From CAILLO01 sp964579735 (GTDB lineage: Bacteria > Bacillota > Clostridia > Saccharofermentanales > UBA5734), in NCBI GenBank assembly GCA_964579735.1, contig CAZOHH010000001.1:56553-120552 (forward strand): a stretch of 64,000 bases of DNA, in the 5' to 3' direction. Below are positions 35,538 through 47,759 of the stretch, piece after piece (position 1 is the stretch's first letter; the number at the start of each line of letters is the position of its first letter). The notes under the pieces are model-generated. The model did not search any database, had not been told where the DNA came from, and worked only from the letters and a program-made list of their open reading frames with translations. A program made the translations under genes and the position numbers.

Positions 35538-36618
35538 TCGGGCCCCGATCGCGTCGGTCTTGATCGTCGACGACAGTCTGGCCAACATCGACCTGCTGGT
35601 CGGCGCTCTGCCGGGGAACTACCGGTTCCGGTTCTCGCTGAACGGCGAACAGGCTCTCGAGATGTTGTCAGGCACGGATGAAAATCTTCCCGACATCGTC
35701 CTCCTGGACGTCATGATGCCAGGCATGGACGGCTTCGAGGTCTGTGCCCGGCTCAAGCAGGATGCGCGTCTCCGCGACATCCCCGTCGTCTTCCTCAGTT
35801 CCAACAGCGACATCGACTTCAAGGTCCGGGCCTTCGCGAGCGGAGCCGTCGACTACATCACGAAGCCCTTCAACGTCTCCGAAGTCCGTGCGCGCGTCGG
35901 CACCCACCTACGTATCCGCGTCATGCAGCAGGAGCTCGAACGGCACGGCCGTCACCTCGAACATCTGGTCCGCCAACGCACCACAAGGGTCGTCGAGACC
36001 CAGATGGAGATCGTCTTCGCCCTGGTTCGTCTCGTCAATACCCGGGACGTCACGACCGGCCACCACCTCGAGAACATCCAGGAGTCGTGCGCCTGCATCG
36101 CCACGCACCTTCGCAAAACGCGCCGTTATGCCGACGTCATCGATGACGATTTCGTCGAGCAGATTGCCCTGGCCAGTGCGCTCCATGACATCGGCAAGGT
36201 GGCGATCCCCGACCGCATCCTCCTCAAGCCGGGCCCTTTGACACCCGACGAGATGGAGATCATGCGGACGCACACGGCAATCGGAGCCCACACGCTTCAG
36301 GAGGTCATGGAGAAGTATCCTGGAAACGGCTTCATCGAGCTCGGCGCCGAGATCGCACTTTCCCACCATGAGCGATGGGATGGAACCGGCTATCCACGAG
36401 GTCTTGCCGGTGACCTGATTCCTTTGGCCGCGCAGATCATGGGCATCGTCGACGACTACGACGCGCTGATCTCCCGACGCCCCTACAAGGAGGCCTTCGA
36501 GCGGAACGACGCCCTTGGCGTCATCATCTCGGGCAGCGGGTCCCATTACAACCCGGTGATCGTCGAGGCTTTCATCCTCTGTGAACCCGCGATCTACCGC
36601 GCGCATCTCAAAGGCTGA
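35530..36618 (+). CDS. Response regulator with HD-GYP domain (c-di-GMP phosphodiesterase)
   Basis: A 362-residue regulator. Receiver domain 1-125: SVLIVDDSLANI, Asp60 in LLDVMMPGMDG, Lys112 in TKPF. A coiled linker (about 130-160) leads to the HD-GYP domain: ALHDIGKVAIPD (His219-Asp220), the HTAIG segment, HHERWDGTGYPRGL (GYP at 287-289) and DDYDAL. All metal ligands and the GYP triad are present, so it should cleave c-di-GMP. Its ATG is inside the end of the kinase gene (8-bp overlap), so kinase and regulator are translationally coupled. Upstream frame extension to 35464 lacks receiver-domain similarity. Confidence 0.95.
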   Translation: MDNRAPIASVLIVDDSLANIDLLVGALPGNYRFRFSLNGEQALEMLSGTDENLPDIVLLDVMMPGMDGFEVCARLKQDARLRDIPVVFLSSNSDIDFKVRAFASGAVDYITKPFNVSEVRARVGTHLRIRVMQQELERHGRHLEHLVRQRTTRVVETQMEIVFALVRLVNTRDVTTGHHLENIQESCACIATHLRKTRRYADVIDDDFVEQIALASALHDIGKVAIPDRILLKPGPLTPDEMEIMRTHTAIGAHTLQEVMEKYPGNGFIELGAEIALSHHERWDGTGYPRGLAGDLIPLAAQIMGIVDDYDALISRRPYKEAFERNDALGVIISGSGSHYNPVIVEAFILCEPAIYRAHLKG

Positions 36619-37501
36619 TCGTCACTCCAGCTGTCTCCGCGTCCTGAAGCTCGCCACCCATCCGTAGGTATGCTGCCACCATCCAGCCCAGGAGCAGAAG
36701 GTGCAGGACGTCGTTCGCGTTGAACCAGAGCCCGTACCGCGCGTACAGCGATTCCGGGATCCCGGAGAACAGCCAGATGAAGTATCCGATATTGACGCCG
36801 AGGAAGCCGACCCAGAGCCAGGCGAAGTCCCGGTTCAGACGATCCCCCGTCCTGCGGTGGTGCGAGACGCTGAATCCGAACATCAGCAGGAAGTTCACGA
36901 GGTTCATCGCCATGAATCCTTCATAGGAGACCAGGAACCGATCCGGAAGCACGGCTCCGACGAGGAGCACGGCGCTGTAGACGACCGCGTGCACCACGGC
37001 GTACCCCTTGAGGAATCGACGTCCCTTCCCTTCCGCGGCCGCATGGGCGACCGCTGCGACCATGAAGTCGATGGCATAGCAGGTGAGTAGCAGGTAGATC
37101 AGCTCGAAGTCGCTGGTGAACAGCATGTACTCCCGCCTGGCGCCCTTGAGCATGTAGCCGAAGGCCTGGTAGCTCGTGCCGGCCGCCAGTGCGCCGAGGC
37201 CCCACAAGACCAGTCCGATTCCCCAGAAGCCTCGGCTGCGCTGGCCGCGCCCTCGACCCCCTGCGCAGAAGAGAAGCCCCAGAACGACCGTCAGGAGGCC
37301 CAGAAGGTATACGAAGACGGTGGAACTCGGCTGGATCAGGACGAACTCCCGTCCGAAGGCCTGAAACGAGACATACGGCATGGAGGCGAGGTACGCGGAG
37401 GGAGACTGGGTCGGCACGGCGAGCAGACCGTCTGTCCGCCCGAGCAGGACGACGAGGGCGATTGCGGAGGCCATGAGGAGGAACGGAATCGTCTTCTTCA
37501 T
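36608..37501 (-). CDS. Seven-helix membrane protein of unknown function
   Basis: A 297-residue protein with about seven to eight hydrophobic segments, starting with a possible signal/anchor (TIPFLLMASAIALVVLLG). The charged loops are short; an acidic DF-x-LIYLLLTCYAIDF helix sits mid-protein. No family is recognised with confidence. It is the last gene of a three-gene operon (TerC-like, LURP-one-like, this) joined by 4-bp overlaps, and it overlaps the convergent HD-GYP gene by 11 bp. Confidence 0.75.
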   Translation of the reverse strand: MKKTIPFLLMASAIALVVLLGRTDGLLAVPTQSPSAYLASMPYVSFQAFGREFVLIQPSSTVFVYLLGLLTVVLGLLFCAGGRGRGQRSRGFWGIGLVLWGLGALAAGTSYQAFGYMLKGARREYMLFTSDFELIYLLLTCYAIDFMVAAVAHAAAEGKGRRFLKGYAVVHAVVYSAVLLVGAVLPDRFLVSYEGFMAMNLVNFLLMFGFSVSHHRRTGDRLNRDFAWLWVGFLGVNIGYFIWLFSGIPESLYARYGLWFNANDVLHLLLLGWMVAAYLRMGGELQDAETAGVTISL

Positions 37502-37995
37502 GGGAAAGCACCCTGTGATCCCGAGTTCGATTGGGACTGGATCACACAGTCGATGGCCAGGACCACGGCCAGCGCAAGGACCTCGTCCTCAGGATTCCGG
37601 ACGTCCAGCAGATAGCTGTCCCCCCAGGTGAACCATTCCTTGCGGATCGTCACGAGGGTCTCCCCGTTCCGGTCGATCCGGTAGTCGTGGGACAGGAAAT
37701 CCCCCTCTGTCTCCCACCCCGGCCCCAGAATGGTATAGACGGGCTTGAAGAACGTGAATTCCTTGACGATTTCCGCCACCTGGACCCCATTCTGGAAGAC
37801 GAAGAAGCGCGGGAGAAAGGAGAACACCTTCTGCTGGATGAAGGCGGCCTCGTTTCCATTGGAGTCGTAGACGTGGAGCTTCTTCCCCCAGGAGAAGACT
37901 TCCCCCTGAACGGTATATCGGTCGTTTCCAGCGTCGTCCTTGACCGTGAATCGGTCCCCCCATGAAAAGACCTTCTGTTTGATCCAGAGTCTCAT
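37498..37995 (-). CDS. LURP-one-related / scramblase-like beta-barrel protein
   Basis: A 165-residue protein built of repeated short beta units: KQKVFSWGDRFTV, GEVFSWGKKLHVYD, QQKVFSFLPRFFVFQ, KEWFTWGDSYLLDV. This repeat pattern matches the LURP-one-related (Tubby/scramblase fold) family, including YxjI of Bacillus. Biochemical role unknown; no signal peptide or clear membrane helix apart from a modest hydrophobic C-terminal stretch. Overlaps neighbours by 4 bp on each side, so it is coupled to both membrane proteins. Confidence 0.82.
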   Translation of the reverse strand: MRLWIKQKVFSWGDRFTVKDDAGNDRYTVQGEVFSWGKKLHVYDSNGNEAAFIQQKVFSFLPRFFVFQNGVQVAEIVKEFTFFKPVYTILGPGWETEGDFLSHDYRIDRNGETLVTIRKEWFTWGDSYLLDVRNPEDEVLALAVVLAIDCVIQSQSNSGSQGAFP

Positions 37996-38951
37996 GGTTT
38001 CTCCTCCTGGGCGGTCTGTCGATCCGCCGCGTCCATTTTCTTTGCATGGCGCAGGGATTTGATATAGAAGAATCCGATCAAGCCAAGGGTCACGACGGGC
38101 GTGACGAATTCCGGAATCTCCACCCTGAACCCCTTCAGGATCATCATCAGGCCGAGGAAGAAGATCGAGTACATCGCACCATTCTTCAGGTAGATGAACT
38201 TCTTGATGTTCTCGATGTTGCTGATGGTAAGTTGCCGGACCACGACGGCCCCGACTCCGTTCCCGAGGATGATGAGCGGCACGGACATGGTGAACGCGAA
38301 TGCACCGAGGACCCCGTCGATCGAAAAGGTCATGTCGATGATCTCCAGATACAGGATCTTGCTCACATCCGACATGACCATGGAGCTGTTCAATAGCTTT
38401 CTTTCGTTGACCTCCGCGTTCTTCTTGAATCCATCGGTGATGAAGAATGCGCTCGAACCGATCACAGCCGAAAGCGCCAGCAGCGGATTCACTTTCAAGG
38501 CCAATGCGACGATTCCGACCATGAGCAGCGAAGCGATGGCGTAGAACCAGAATCCATGGCGGGCGAAGAACGGCTCCACGGGAAGCCCGAAATGCTTTTC
38601 CTCCAGGAAAAGCCAGTAGAGGAAAAGGAAGAGAAGGAATACGCCTCCACCCAGCATCAGGATCGGCGTGGAGGTCTCGAAGGATTCACGGATCGCCGGG
38701 TCGTTTGAGAATGTCGCGGTCAGGGCACCGATGGGTCCGATGGAGGGATTCGTCACCCAGACGATGGCCCATGGAAGGAGTCCACGGACGGCGAAGACGG
38801 CGAATAGGATTCCGTATAGGAGAAACCATTTTCGTCCCTTCGGCGACATGGTCCCGAGGACTTCGGCATTGATGACGGCGTTGTCGATGCTGGATACCAC
38901 TTCGAAGATGCTCAGTCCGAGAACGACCATTACCAGTGAGAGAATCTCCAT
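37992..38951 (-). CDS. TerC/DUF475-family integral membrane protein
   Basis: A 319-residue multi-spanning protein with acidic intramembrane motifs typical of the TerC superfamily: EVVSSIDNAVINAEVL in helix 1 and EIIDMTFSIDGVLGAFAFT in the second half, each pairing an acidic residue with Ser-Ile-Asp-(N/G). TerC homologues are linked to metal ion export (manganese in Alx/MeeF-type proteins) or tellurite resistance, so metal homeostasis is a reasonable guess. First gene of the three-gene operon; its promoter probably falls in or near the N gap that begins 43 bp upstream. Confidence 0.87.
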   Translation of the reverse strand: MEILSLVMVVLGLSIFEVVSSIDNAVINAEVLGTMSPKGRKWFLLYGILFAVFAVRGLLPWAIVWVTNPSIGPIGALTATFSNDPAIRESFETSTPILMLGGGVFLLFLFLYWLFLEEKHFGLPVEPFFARHGFWFYAIASLLMVGIVALALKVNPLLALSAVIGSSAFFITDGFKKNAEVNERKLLNSSMVMSDVSKILYLEIIDMTFSIDGVLGAFAFTMSVPLIILGNGVGAVVVRQLTISNIENIKKFIYLKNGAMYSIFFLGLMMILKGFRVEIPEFVTPVVTLGLIGFFYIKSLRHAKKMDAADRQTAQEEKP

Positions 38952-38993
38952 CCCGATTCCTCCTCCTCGACGTCTCTTTCCGCGGATGCGGAG

Positions 38994-39093
38994 NNNNNNN
39001 NNNNNNNNNNNNNNNNNNNNNNNNNNNNNNNNNNNNNNNNNNNNNNNNNNNNNNNNNNNNNNNNNNNNNNNNNNNNNNNNNNNNNNNNNNNNN
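38994..39093. other. Assembly gap (100 N)
   Basis: Exactly 100 N between the TerC-like gene and the tRNA-Ser terminator. Any promoter of the TerC-like operon, and possibly another gene, may be lost here. Confidence 0.99.
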
Positions 39094-39104
39094 GCCAGAA
39101 CAGC

Positions 39105-39140
39105 GAAGCAGCGTGTCCCGAAAGCGGAACACGCTGCTTC
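39105..39140 (-). terminator. Terminator of the tRNA-Ser pair
   Basis: A perfect 12-bp stem GAAGCAGCGTGT/ACACGCTGCTTC with a 12-nt loop lies 2 bp after the CCA end of the first tRNA on the minus strand. The T-tract is weak (GCTGTTC), but the stem is very stable. Confidence 0.65.
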
Positions 39141-39141
39141 T

Positions 39142-39233
39142 TGGCGGAGAAGGAGGGATTCGAACCCTCGCTGGAGTTACCCCCACTAACGGTTTAGCAA
39201 ACCGTCCCCTTCGACCGGCTTGGGTACTTCTCC
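39142..39233 (-). tRNA. tRNA-Ser(GCT)
   Basis: Minus strand: acceptor GGAGAAG pairs with CTTCTCC, followed by G73 and an encoded CCA (39142-39144). The anticodon loop reads TTGCTAA (GCT, reads AGC/AGU), the variable arm is long as in class II tRNAs (TAGTGGGGGTAACTCC), and the T arm has GGTTCGAATCC. 92 nt with CCA. Confidence 0.95.
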
Positions 39234-39237
39234 ATAC

Positions 39238-39328
39238 TGGCGGAGAGAGTGAGATTCGAACTCACGGTAGACTCGCATCTACGCCGGTTTTCAAGACCGG
39301 TGCCATAAACCAGCTCGACCATCTCTCC
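39238..39328 (-). tRNA. tRNA-Ser(TGA)
   Basis: Minus strand: acceptor GGAGAGA pairs with TCTCTCC, then G73 and encoded CCA (39238-39240). The anticodon loop CTTGAAA gives TGA (reads UCN codons); long variable arm and AGTTCGAATCT T arm. 91 nt. It lies 4 bp upstream of tRNA-Ser(GCT) in the same transcript. Confidence 0.95.
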
Positions 39329-39404
39329 ATCTGGTGACCGCCTACGGCGCTTGAGTATTGTACAACGGGCCTCTCGAGCCTGTCAAACCGTATTTTGGCC
39401 TGTT

Positions 39405-40256
39405 TCAGCGGGGTCTCGTGAGCAGTTCCAGAAGTCTTTCGAGGTCATCCAGGGAGTAGTATTCGATGACGATGGTGCCCTTCTTGTTGTGGTCATTCAA
39501 GTGGACCTTGGTCCCGAGGCTTCCTGCGATGCGGCTCTCGACATCGTGAAGGCTGCTCACGTAGACGGCGTCCTTCTTGCGACCCGCTTTCTTCACCATC
39601 ATCATGGCCTTGACCAACCGCTCGGTCTCGCGCACGCTCAGATCCTTCTGGATCACTTGCAATGCCGCCTTCTTCTGCTCCTCCGCATGACCGAGGGAAA
39701 GTAGCGCCCGGGCATGACCGGCCGATAGCTCCTCCGTCTCGACGAATCGGCGCACATCTTCGCTCAGGTTCAGAAGACGCAGGGAGTTCGCGATCGCGGG
39801 CCGACTGCGCCCGACGGTTCCCGCCAGCTTCTCCTGCGTCAGTCCATGTTCCTTGATGAGCTTCTCGAAGGCCTGCGCTTCTTCGATCGGGTTCAGGTCC
39901 TGGCGCTGGATGTTCTCGATCAGGGCGTATTCCAACACCTCGAGGTCGGTCAGCTCGCGGACGAGGGCAGGCAGTGTCGTCAGTCCGGCGAGTCGCGCGG
40001 CACGCCAACGACGCTCCCCGGCGACGATTCGGTACGTCGACCCCTCCTTGCGTACGATGACGGGCTGGATCACACCGTTCGCGCGGATGGATTCGGCCAG
40101 CTCCTCCAGCTTCTCCTTGTCGAAGATGCGCCGCGGCTGCTCGCTGTTCGGTGTGATCTCATTGATCCGAAGTTCCATGACGGCTCCGCGGACCGCTTCG
40201 TTCATTCCTTCGTCGGGAAGCAGCGCTCCCAGCCCCTTGCCAAGTCCCCTCGACAT
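39405..40256 (-). CDS. parB: Chromosome-partitioning protein ParB/Spo0J
   Basis: CTP-dependent DNA clamp that loads at parS and spreads to organise the origin. 283 residues: basic N terminus MSRGLGKGLGALL (ParA-stimulating), the CTPase motifs ITPNSEQPRR and AGERRWRAARLAG, then ENIQRQDLNPIEEA and the HTH (LTQEKLAGTVGRSRPAIANSL), and a C-terminal dimer domain. Start at ATG 40256 is 7-8 bp behind AAGGAG; a GTG three codons earlier is too close to that site. It lies 5 bp after parA, with two parS sites upstream. Confidence 0.95.
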   Translation of the reverse strand: MSRGLGKGLGALLPDEGMNEAVRGAVMELRINEITPNSEQPRRIFDKEKLEELAESIRANGVIQPVIVRKEGSTYRIVAGERRWRAARLAGLTTLPALVRELTDLEVLEYALIENIQRQDLNPIEEAQAFEKLIKEHGLTQEKLAGTVGRSRPAIANSLRLLNLSEDVRRFVETEELSAGHARALLSLGHAEEQKKAALQVIQKDLSVRETERLVKAMMMVKKAGRKKDAVYVSSLHDVESRIAGSLGTKVHLNDHNKKGTIVIEYYSLDDLERLLELLTRPR

Positions 40257-40261
40257 TCGAT

Positions 40262-41038
40262 TCACTCCTTCTTCGCGCTAGCCCGACCCAGTACCTCGCG
40301 CGCCAGCGATGCATAGCATTCCGCTCCCTTGGACTTCGGGTCGTACTCCCCGATCCATTTTCCATGGCTCGGAGCTTCGCTGAGCCGGACGTTCCGGGGA
40401 ATCATGGTCCGGAACGTCCGATCACCGAAGTACTTCTTCACTTCCGCGGCGACCTGTCCGGACAGCTGGGTACGGCTGTCGAACATCGTGATCACGACGC
40501 CGAACACCTCGAGCTCGGGATTCAGGTGCTTATGGACGATGCCGATGGTCTCCATGAGCTGGGTCACTCCCTCCAGGGCATAGAACTCGCTCTGGATGGG
40601 TACGATGACCCCGTCCGCCGCGGTCAGGGAGTTCACGGTCAGCAGCCCGAGGGATGGCGGACAGTCGAGCAGGATGAAGTCGTAATCGCCCCGGACCGGT
40701 GCCAAGGCGCGCTTCAGGAATCCTTCGCGGGAAAGCGTGTTGACGAGTTCCACTTCGGCCCCTGCCAACTGGATGTTCGCGGGACATATCGAGTAGTTCC
40801 GCCTGCCCGTCGGTATGATGATGTCTCTGATCGGCTCTTCGTTGATGATCGCGTCGTAGGTCGTCTTTTCGAGAGAACGCTTGTCGAAGCCCAGACCGCT
40901 CGTGGCGTTTCCCTGGGGGTCCACGTCGACGAGGAGGACCTTCTTCCCTTTCGCCGCGAGTCCGGCTCCCAGGTTCACGGTCGTCGTGGTCTTTCCGACT
41001 CCGCCCTTCTGATTGACGATCGCTAGGATCAGCCCCAT
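40262..41038 (-). CDS. parA: Chromosome-partitioning ATPase ParA/Soj
   Basis: Deviant Walker-A ATPase that segregates origins and regulates DnaA. 258 residues with KGGVGKTTTTVNLG (signature Lys at the second position of the Walker A), DVDPQGNATSGLG and LLDCPPSLGLLT (Walker B), as in Soj proteins of about 250-260 residues. Start at 41038 is supported by GAAGGGAG about 10 bp upstream. First gene of parA-parB; its control region (41039-41349) holds both canonical parS sites. Confidence 0.96.
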   Translation of the reverse strand: MGLILAIVNQKGGVGKTTTTVNLGAGLAAKGKKVLLVDVDPQGNATSGLGFDKRSLEKTTYDAIINEEPIRDIIIPTGRRNYSICPANIQLAGAEVELVNTLSREGFLKRALAPVRGDYDFILLDCPPSLGLLTVNSLTAADGVIVPIQSEFYALEGVTQLMETIGIVHKHLNPELEVFGVVITMFDSRTQLSGQVAAEVKKYFGDRTFRTMIPRNVRLSEAPSHGKWIGEYDPKSKGAECYASLAREVLGRASAKKE

Positions 41039-41136
41039 GAATCGGCTCCCTTCCGCCTGGAACCCCGTTCGGGCGCCGGCATCGCACACGCCTGCATTGT
41101 AGCATAGGCCCATCGTTCTGCGAATCCCCGCCTGTT

Positions 41137-41152
41137 TGTTTCACGTGGAACA
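41137..41152. promoter_or_regulatory. parS: parS site 1
   Basis: TGTTTCACGTGGAACA is a full 16-bp match to the canonical bacterial parS palindrome (TGTTNCACGTGAAACA read on the other strand). It lies 99 bp upstream of parA. Confidence 0.95.
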
Positions 41153-41301
41153 TCCGCCTTGTCCAACGGAGATTCCGGGCTGTCCGCCGGTGCAATTACA
41201 TCAGTTGCTTTCACGTTTTCCACTGTTATGCGTAATTCATCGTGCACGTTCGTGGGGCTTGCAATCATCTTTCCGCTTTTCTCCACTCATGCGAAAGGGG
41301 A

Positions 41302-41317
41302 TGTTCCACGTGAAACA
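41302..41317. promoter_or_regulatory. parS: parS site 2
   Basis: TGTTCCACGTGAAACA is a perfect canonical parS, 33 bp beyond the gyrB stop and 149 bp from site 1, in the opposite written orientation. The rest of the 311-bp gyrB-parA spacer shows no gene. Confidence 0.95.
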
Positions 41318-41349
41318 TCCCCTCTTAACGCGCCGATTGCGTACAAGAC

Positions 41350-44923
<3,574 letters not shown>

Positions 44924-44957
44924 CGATCCTCCGTGCCGATGCCCCGGCTTCAGCCTA

Positions 44958-46058
44958 TCAACGGCGGAGCGGAAGCACCAGGTAGGCGAAGGCGTCCCCC
45001 TCGACTGGACGGAGCACGCAAGGTCCCATGCCCCCGTTGAAGGAGACCATGATCTCCTCGTCATCGACGGCCCGCAGGGCATCCAGGAAGTAGCGAGGAT
45101 TGAAATCGATGTCGATCGGGCTGCCGGACATGTCCACGTTGATCTCTTCGCGCAGGGCTCCGACGTCGGTATTCGCGGACACCACGAGCACGTCGTCTCC
45201 ACCCATCGAAAGGCGGACCGGGAACCGTCGGTCTTCGCTGGTGATGACGAGCGAGGCACGCTCCATGGCCTGCATCATGACCTGGGGTGAAATACGGACC
45301 GAAGTCTCGGCAGTCTGGGGGATGATGCCGCGATAGTTCATGTAGTCGCCCTGGATCAGACGCGAAACGAGCTTGATCTTGCCGGTATCGAAGAGAATGT
45401 GATTCTGCGAAGGGTAGATATCGACCGGGTCGTCCGTGTTTCCGAGGATGCGCCCGACTTCTCCGAGCGCGCGTCCCGGGACGATGAACTTGAGAGTCGG
45501 CAGGTCCTTTCCGATCTCGCGGCGACGGAGAGCGAGGCGGAACCCGTCGATGGAGACGATTTCGAGGTGGGTTCCATCGCAGACGACATAGCTTCCGTTC
45601 AGGATCGGCCGGCTCTCGTCGGTGCTGACTGCGAAAAGGGTCTGCCGGATCATGTCCTTCAGGGCTTTCTGTGGCAGCGGAGCCTTCGCGGAGTTCTCCA
45701 CGACGGGAAGCCTGGGGTACCCTTCTGCTGGAATTCCCTTGATCGAGAACTTGGAAGTCCCACTTTCGATGGCGATGGCGTTGTTTCCCTGTATTTCGAT
45801 GGTGACGATGTCATCCGGAAGCTTCTTGATGATTTCACCGAAGATACGGGAATTGATGACGATGCTGCCCGGGTCCATGATGTCGGCATCCACGAAGCAC
45901 TCGATGCCGGTCTCGAGGTCGTATCCGGTCAACTTCACCCGGTCCGTGACTTCAATCAGTATGCCGTCCAGGATGGGAAGGGTGGAACGCGTGGCGACGG
46001 CTTTCTGGACGATGCCGATGGATTCGATGAGGCGGTCCCTGGAACAAAGAATCTTCAT
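44958..46058 (-). CDS. dnaN: DNA polymerase III sliding clamp (beta)
   Basis: Processivity clamp, 366 residues, the normal three-domain length. MKILCSRDRLIESIGIVQKA at the N terminus, PILNGSYVV in the middle, and the C-terminal YFLDALRAVDDEEIMVSFNG and YLVLPLRR, the standard clamp ending. Start 46058 has AGGGGGT 8-10 bp upstream. Separated from dnaA by 277 bp that contain the origin elements. Confidence 0.97.
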   Translation of the reverse strand: MKILCSRDRLIESIGIVQKAVATRSTLPILDGILIEVTDRVKLTGYDLETGIECFVDADIMDPGSIVINSRIFGEIIKKLPDDIVTIEIQGNNAIAIESGTSKFSIKGIPAEGYPRLPVVENSAKAPLPQKALKDMIRQTLFAVSTDESRPILNGSYVVCDGTHLEIVSIDGFRLALRRREIGKDLPTLKFIVPGRALGEVGRILGNTDDPVDIYPSQNHILFDTGKIKLVSRLIQGDYMNYRGIIPQTAETSVRISPQVMMQAMERASLVITSEDRRFPVRLSMGGDDVLVVSANTDVGALREEINVDMSGSPIDIDFNPRYFLDALRAVDDEEIMVSFNGGMGPCVLRPVEGDAFAYLVLPLRR

Positions 46059-46080
46059 GAGGTGCACCCCCTGCATATGG

Positions 46081-46302
46081 TGTGGAAAGGCGGACTGAAG
46101 TCCTCTATGGAAGTTATTCTATCACTATTCTTATTATAGGGAGCGGATGAAGTGGATAATCTCTAATAAGAGCCACTGGAGCGGGTGGAAGAGGTCATCG
46201 GACCTGTGGATGGAAGGAGGACGAACTGTGGACGGAAAGGGGACAACCTGAAGTCTTCATCCGTCCACTATTCATCCACAGGGATTCGTCCACGTTTCCA
46301 CA
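46081..46302. other. oriC: Replication origin region (oriC) with DnaA-box cluster
   Basis: The dnaA-dnaN spacer holds DnaA boxes related to TTATCCACA/TGTGGATAA: TGTGGAAAG (46081), AGTGGATAA (46151-46159), TGTGGATGG (46205-46213), TGTGGACGG (46227-46235), CGTCCACTA (46262-46270), TCATCCACA (46272-46280), CGTCCACGT (46288-46296) and GTTTCCACA (46294-46302). An AT-rich stretch at 46108-46140 is a candidate unwinding element. Together with flanking dnaA, parS and the strand switch, this supports a chromosomal origin. Most boxes deviate from the consensus by one or two bases. Confidence 0.85.
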
Positions 46303-46335
46303 GGAAAAAGGGGAAAACAGGGAGGAAAATAGACG

Positions 46336-47700
46336 TCAGCCGTTGATCCGCTTGCGGATCTCGTCGATGTCGGAACGAAGACCGGGCTGATCGCCTGCAA
46401 GGGCGTCGGTGACCTTGCTGCAGGCGTGCATGACGGTGGAATGGTCGCGGTTGCCGAATTCGTTCCCTATCTGGGGGAAGGTCATGTCGAGCATCATGCG
46501 GCAGAGGTACATCGCGATCTGGCGCGGGTCGGAGACTTCCTTGCTGCGGCGGTTGGAGCGGAGGTCCTCGATGCCGAGGCCATAATATCGGGCGACGACG
46601 TCCATCACGACGGGGCAGGTGACCTTGCGCATCGTAGAGGGCTGGATGATGTCCTTGAGGGCGTCTCGGGCCACGTCGAGGGTGATGCCTCCAGCCAGGA
46701 GGGAATAGGCCAGGACCGTCGTGAACGCACCCTCGAGTTCACGGACGTTGGACGCGATATGCGAGGAGATGAAGTCCAGGACGTCCTCGGGAACGTCGAC
46801 GCCGTGGGATTGGGCTCGTTTCTTCAGGATCACGATGCGCGTCTCGTAGTCCGGAGGCTGGATATCGACGATCAATCCACTTGCGAAACGGGTGCGCAGG
46901 CGGGATTCGAGAGACGTGAGGCTCTGTGGCGGCTTGTCGCACGTCAGGATGATGTGCTTGCCGGAATCATACAGCGCGTTGAACGTATGGAAGAACTCGA
47001 TCTGCATCTGTTCCTTGCCTTCGATGAACTGGATGTCGTCGATCAGCAGGACATCGATTCCGCGATAGCGCATGCGGAACTCCTCGTAACGGTTCTCCTT
47101 GATGGCGTAGATGAATTCGTTGACGAACTGCTCGCACTGGACGAACAGCAGCTTGGTCTCCTTGTGGCGGGTGCGGATGTAGTTGCCGATCGAGTGCAGC
47201 AGGTGCGTCTTGCCGAGCCCGCTTCCACCGTACATGAACAACGGGTTGAAATTGCGGCCGCCCGGCTTGTCCGCGACGGCCACGCAGGCCGCGTGCGCGA
47301 AGCGGTTTCCGCTTCCGACGACGAAGTTCTCGAACGTGTAGGTCGGGTTGAGTTTGGCGCGACCCGCCGAAGCGGAAGGAAAGAAACCACTCTCCTCGGT
47401 CGCGTCGGGAGGCTGGATCCGAGGGGAGGTCGAGAGGGAAACGGACTCGTGGCCCAGAATCGAGATCCGGACCCTGAAATCACGGGAGGTGACGGACTTG
47501 AGGGTGTTCTGGATCAGCGGGACATACTGTTCCGCATAGGTCCTGTGGAAGTCGTTCGGAGCCGCGAGCACGAACTCGCCGCCTTCGGCGGAGACCGGCT
47601 CCAGAGGGGATATCCAGGTCTTGAGGCTGATATCGGACATCTCGCCTTCGAGCAGCGTCAGGGAGCGCGACCAGAGCGTCTTGAGAGAGGCTGAATCCAT
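46336..47700 (-). CDS. dnaA: Chromosomal replication initiator DnaA
   Basis: AAA+ initiator, 454 residues. Domain I (1-85: LWSRSLTLLEGEMSDISLKTW), short linker, AAA+ domain with Walker A GGSGLGKTHLL, Walker B VLLIDDIQF and the TSLESRLRTRFASGL sensor region, and domain IV with the DnaA signature GNRDHSTVMHACSKV. Start ATG 47700 has AAGGAG 8 bp upstream; a longer upstream frame lacks similarity. A promoter (47735-47740) and a terminator-like hairpin (47760-47793) lie upstream. Confidence 0.98.
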   Translation of the reverse strand: MDSASLKTLWSRSLTLLEGEMSDISLKTWISPLEPVSAEGGEFVLAAPNDFHRTYAEQYVPLIQNTLKSVTSRDFRVRISILGHESVSLSTSPRIQPPDATEESGFFPSASAGRAKLNPTYTFENFVVGSGNRFAHAACVAVADKPGGRNFNPLFMYGGSGLGKTHLLHSIGNYIRTRHKETKLLFVQCEQFVNEFIYAIKENRYEEFRMRYRGIDVLLIDDIQFIEGKEQMQIEFFHTFNALYDSGKHIILTCDKPPQSLTSLESRLRTRFASGLIVDIQPPDYETRIVILKKRAQSHGVDVPEDVLDFISSHIASNVRELEGAFTTVLAYSLLAGGITLDVARDALKDIIQPSTMRKVTCPVVMDVVARYYGLGIEDLRSNRRSKEVSDPRQIAMYLCRMMLDMTFPQIGNEFGNRDHSTVMHACSKVTDALAGDQPGLRSDIDEIRKRING

Positions 47701-47734
47701 AGTCGCATCTCCTTCCCGCAATCGGGTGAAGCCA

Positions 47735-47740
47735 ATGATA
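47735..47740 (-). promoter_or_regulatory. dnaA promoter (extended -10)
   Basis: Minus-strand TGCTATCAT gives an extended -10 (TATCAT at 47735-47740), 35 bp before the dnaA start. No -35 is evident. Confidence 0.5.
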
Positions 47741-47759
47741 GCAGAAACCGGAAGACAGG

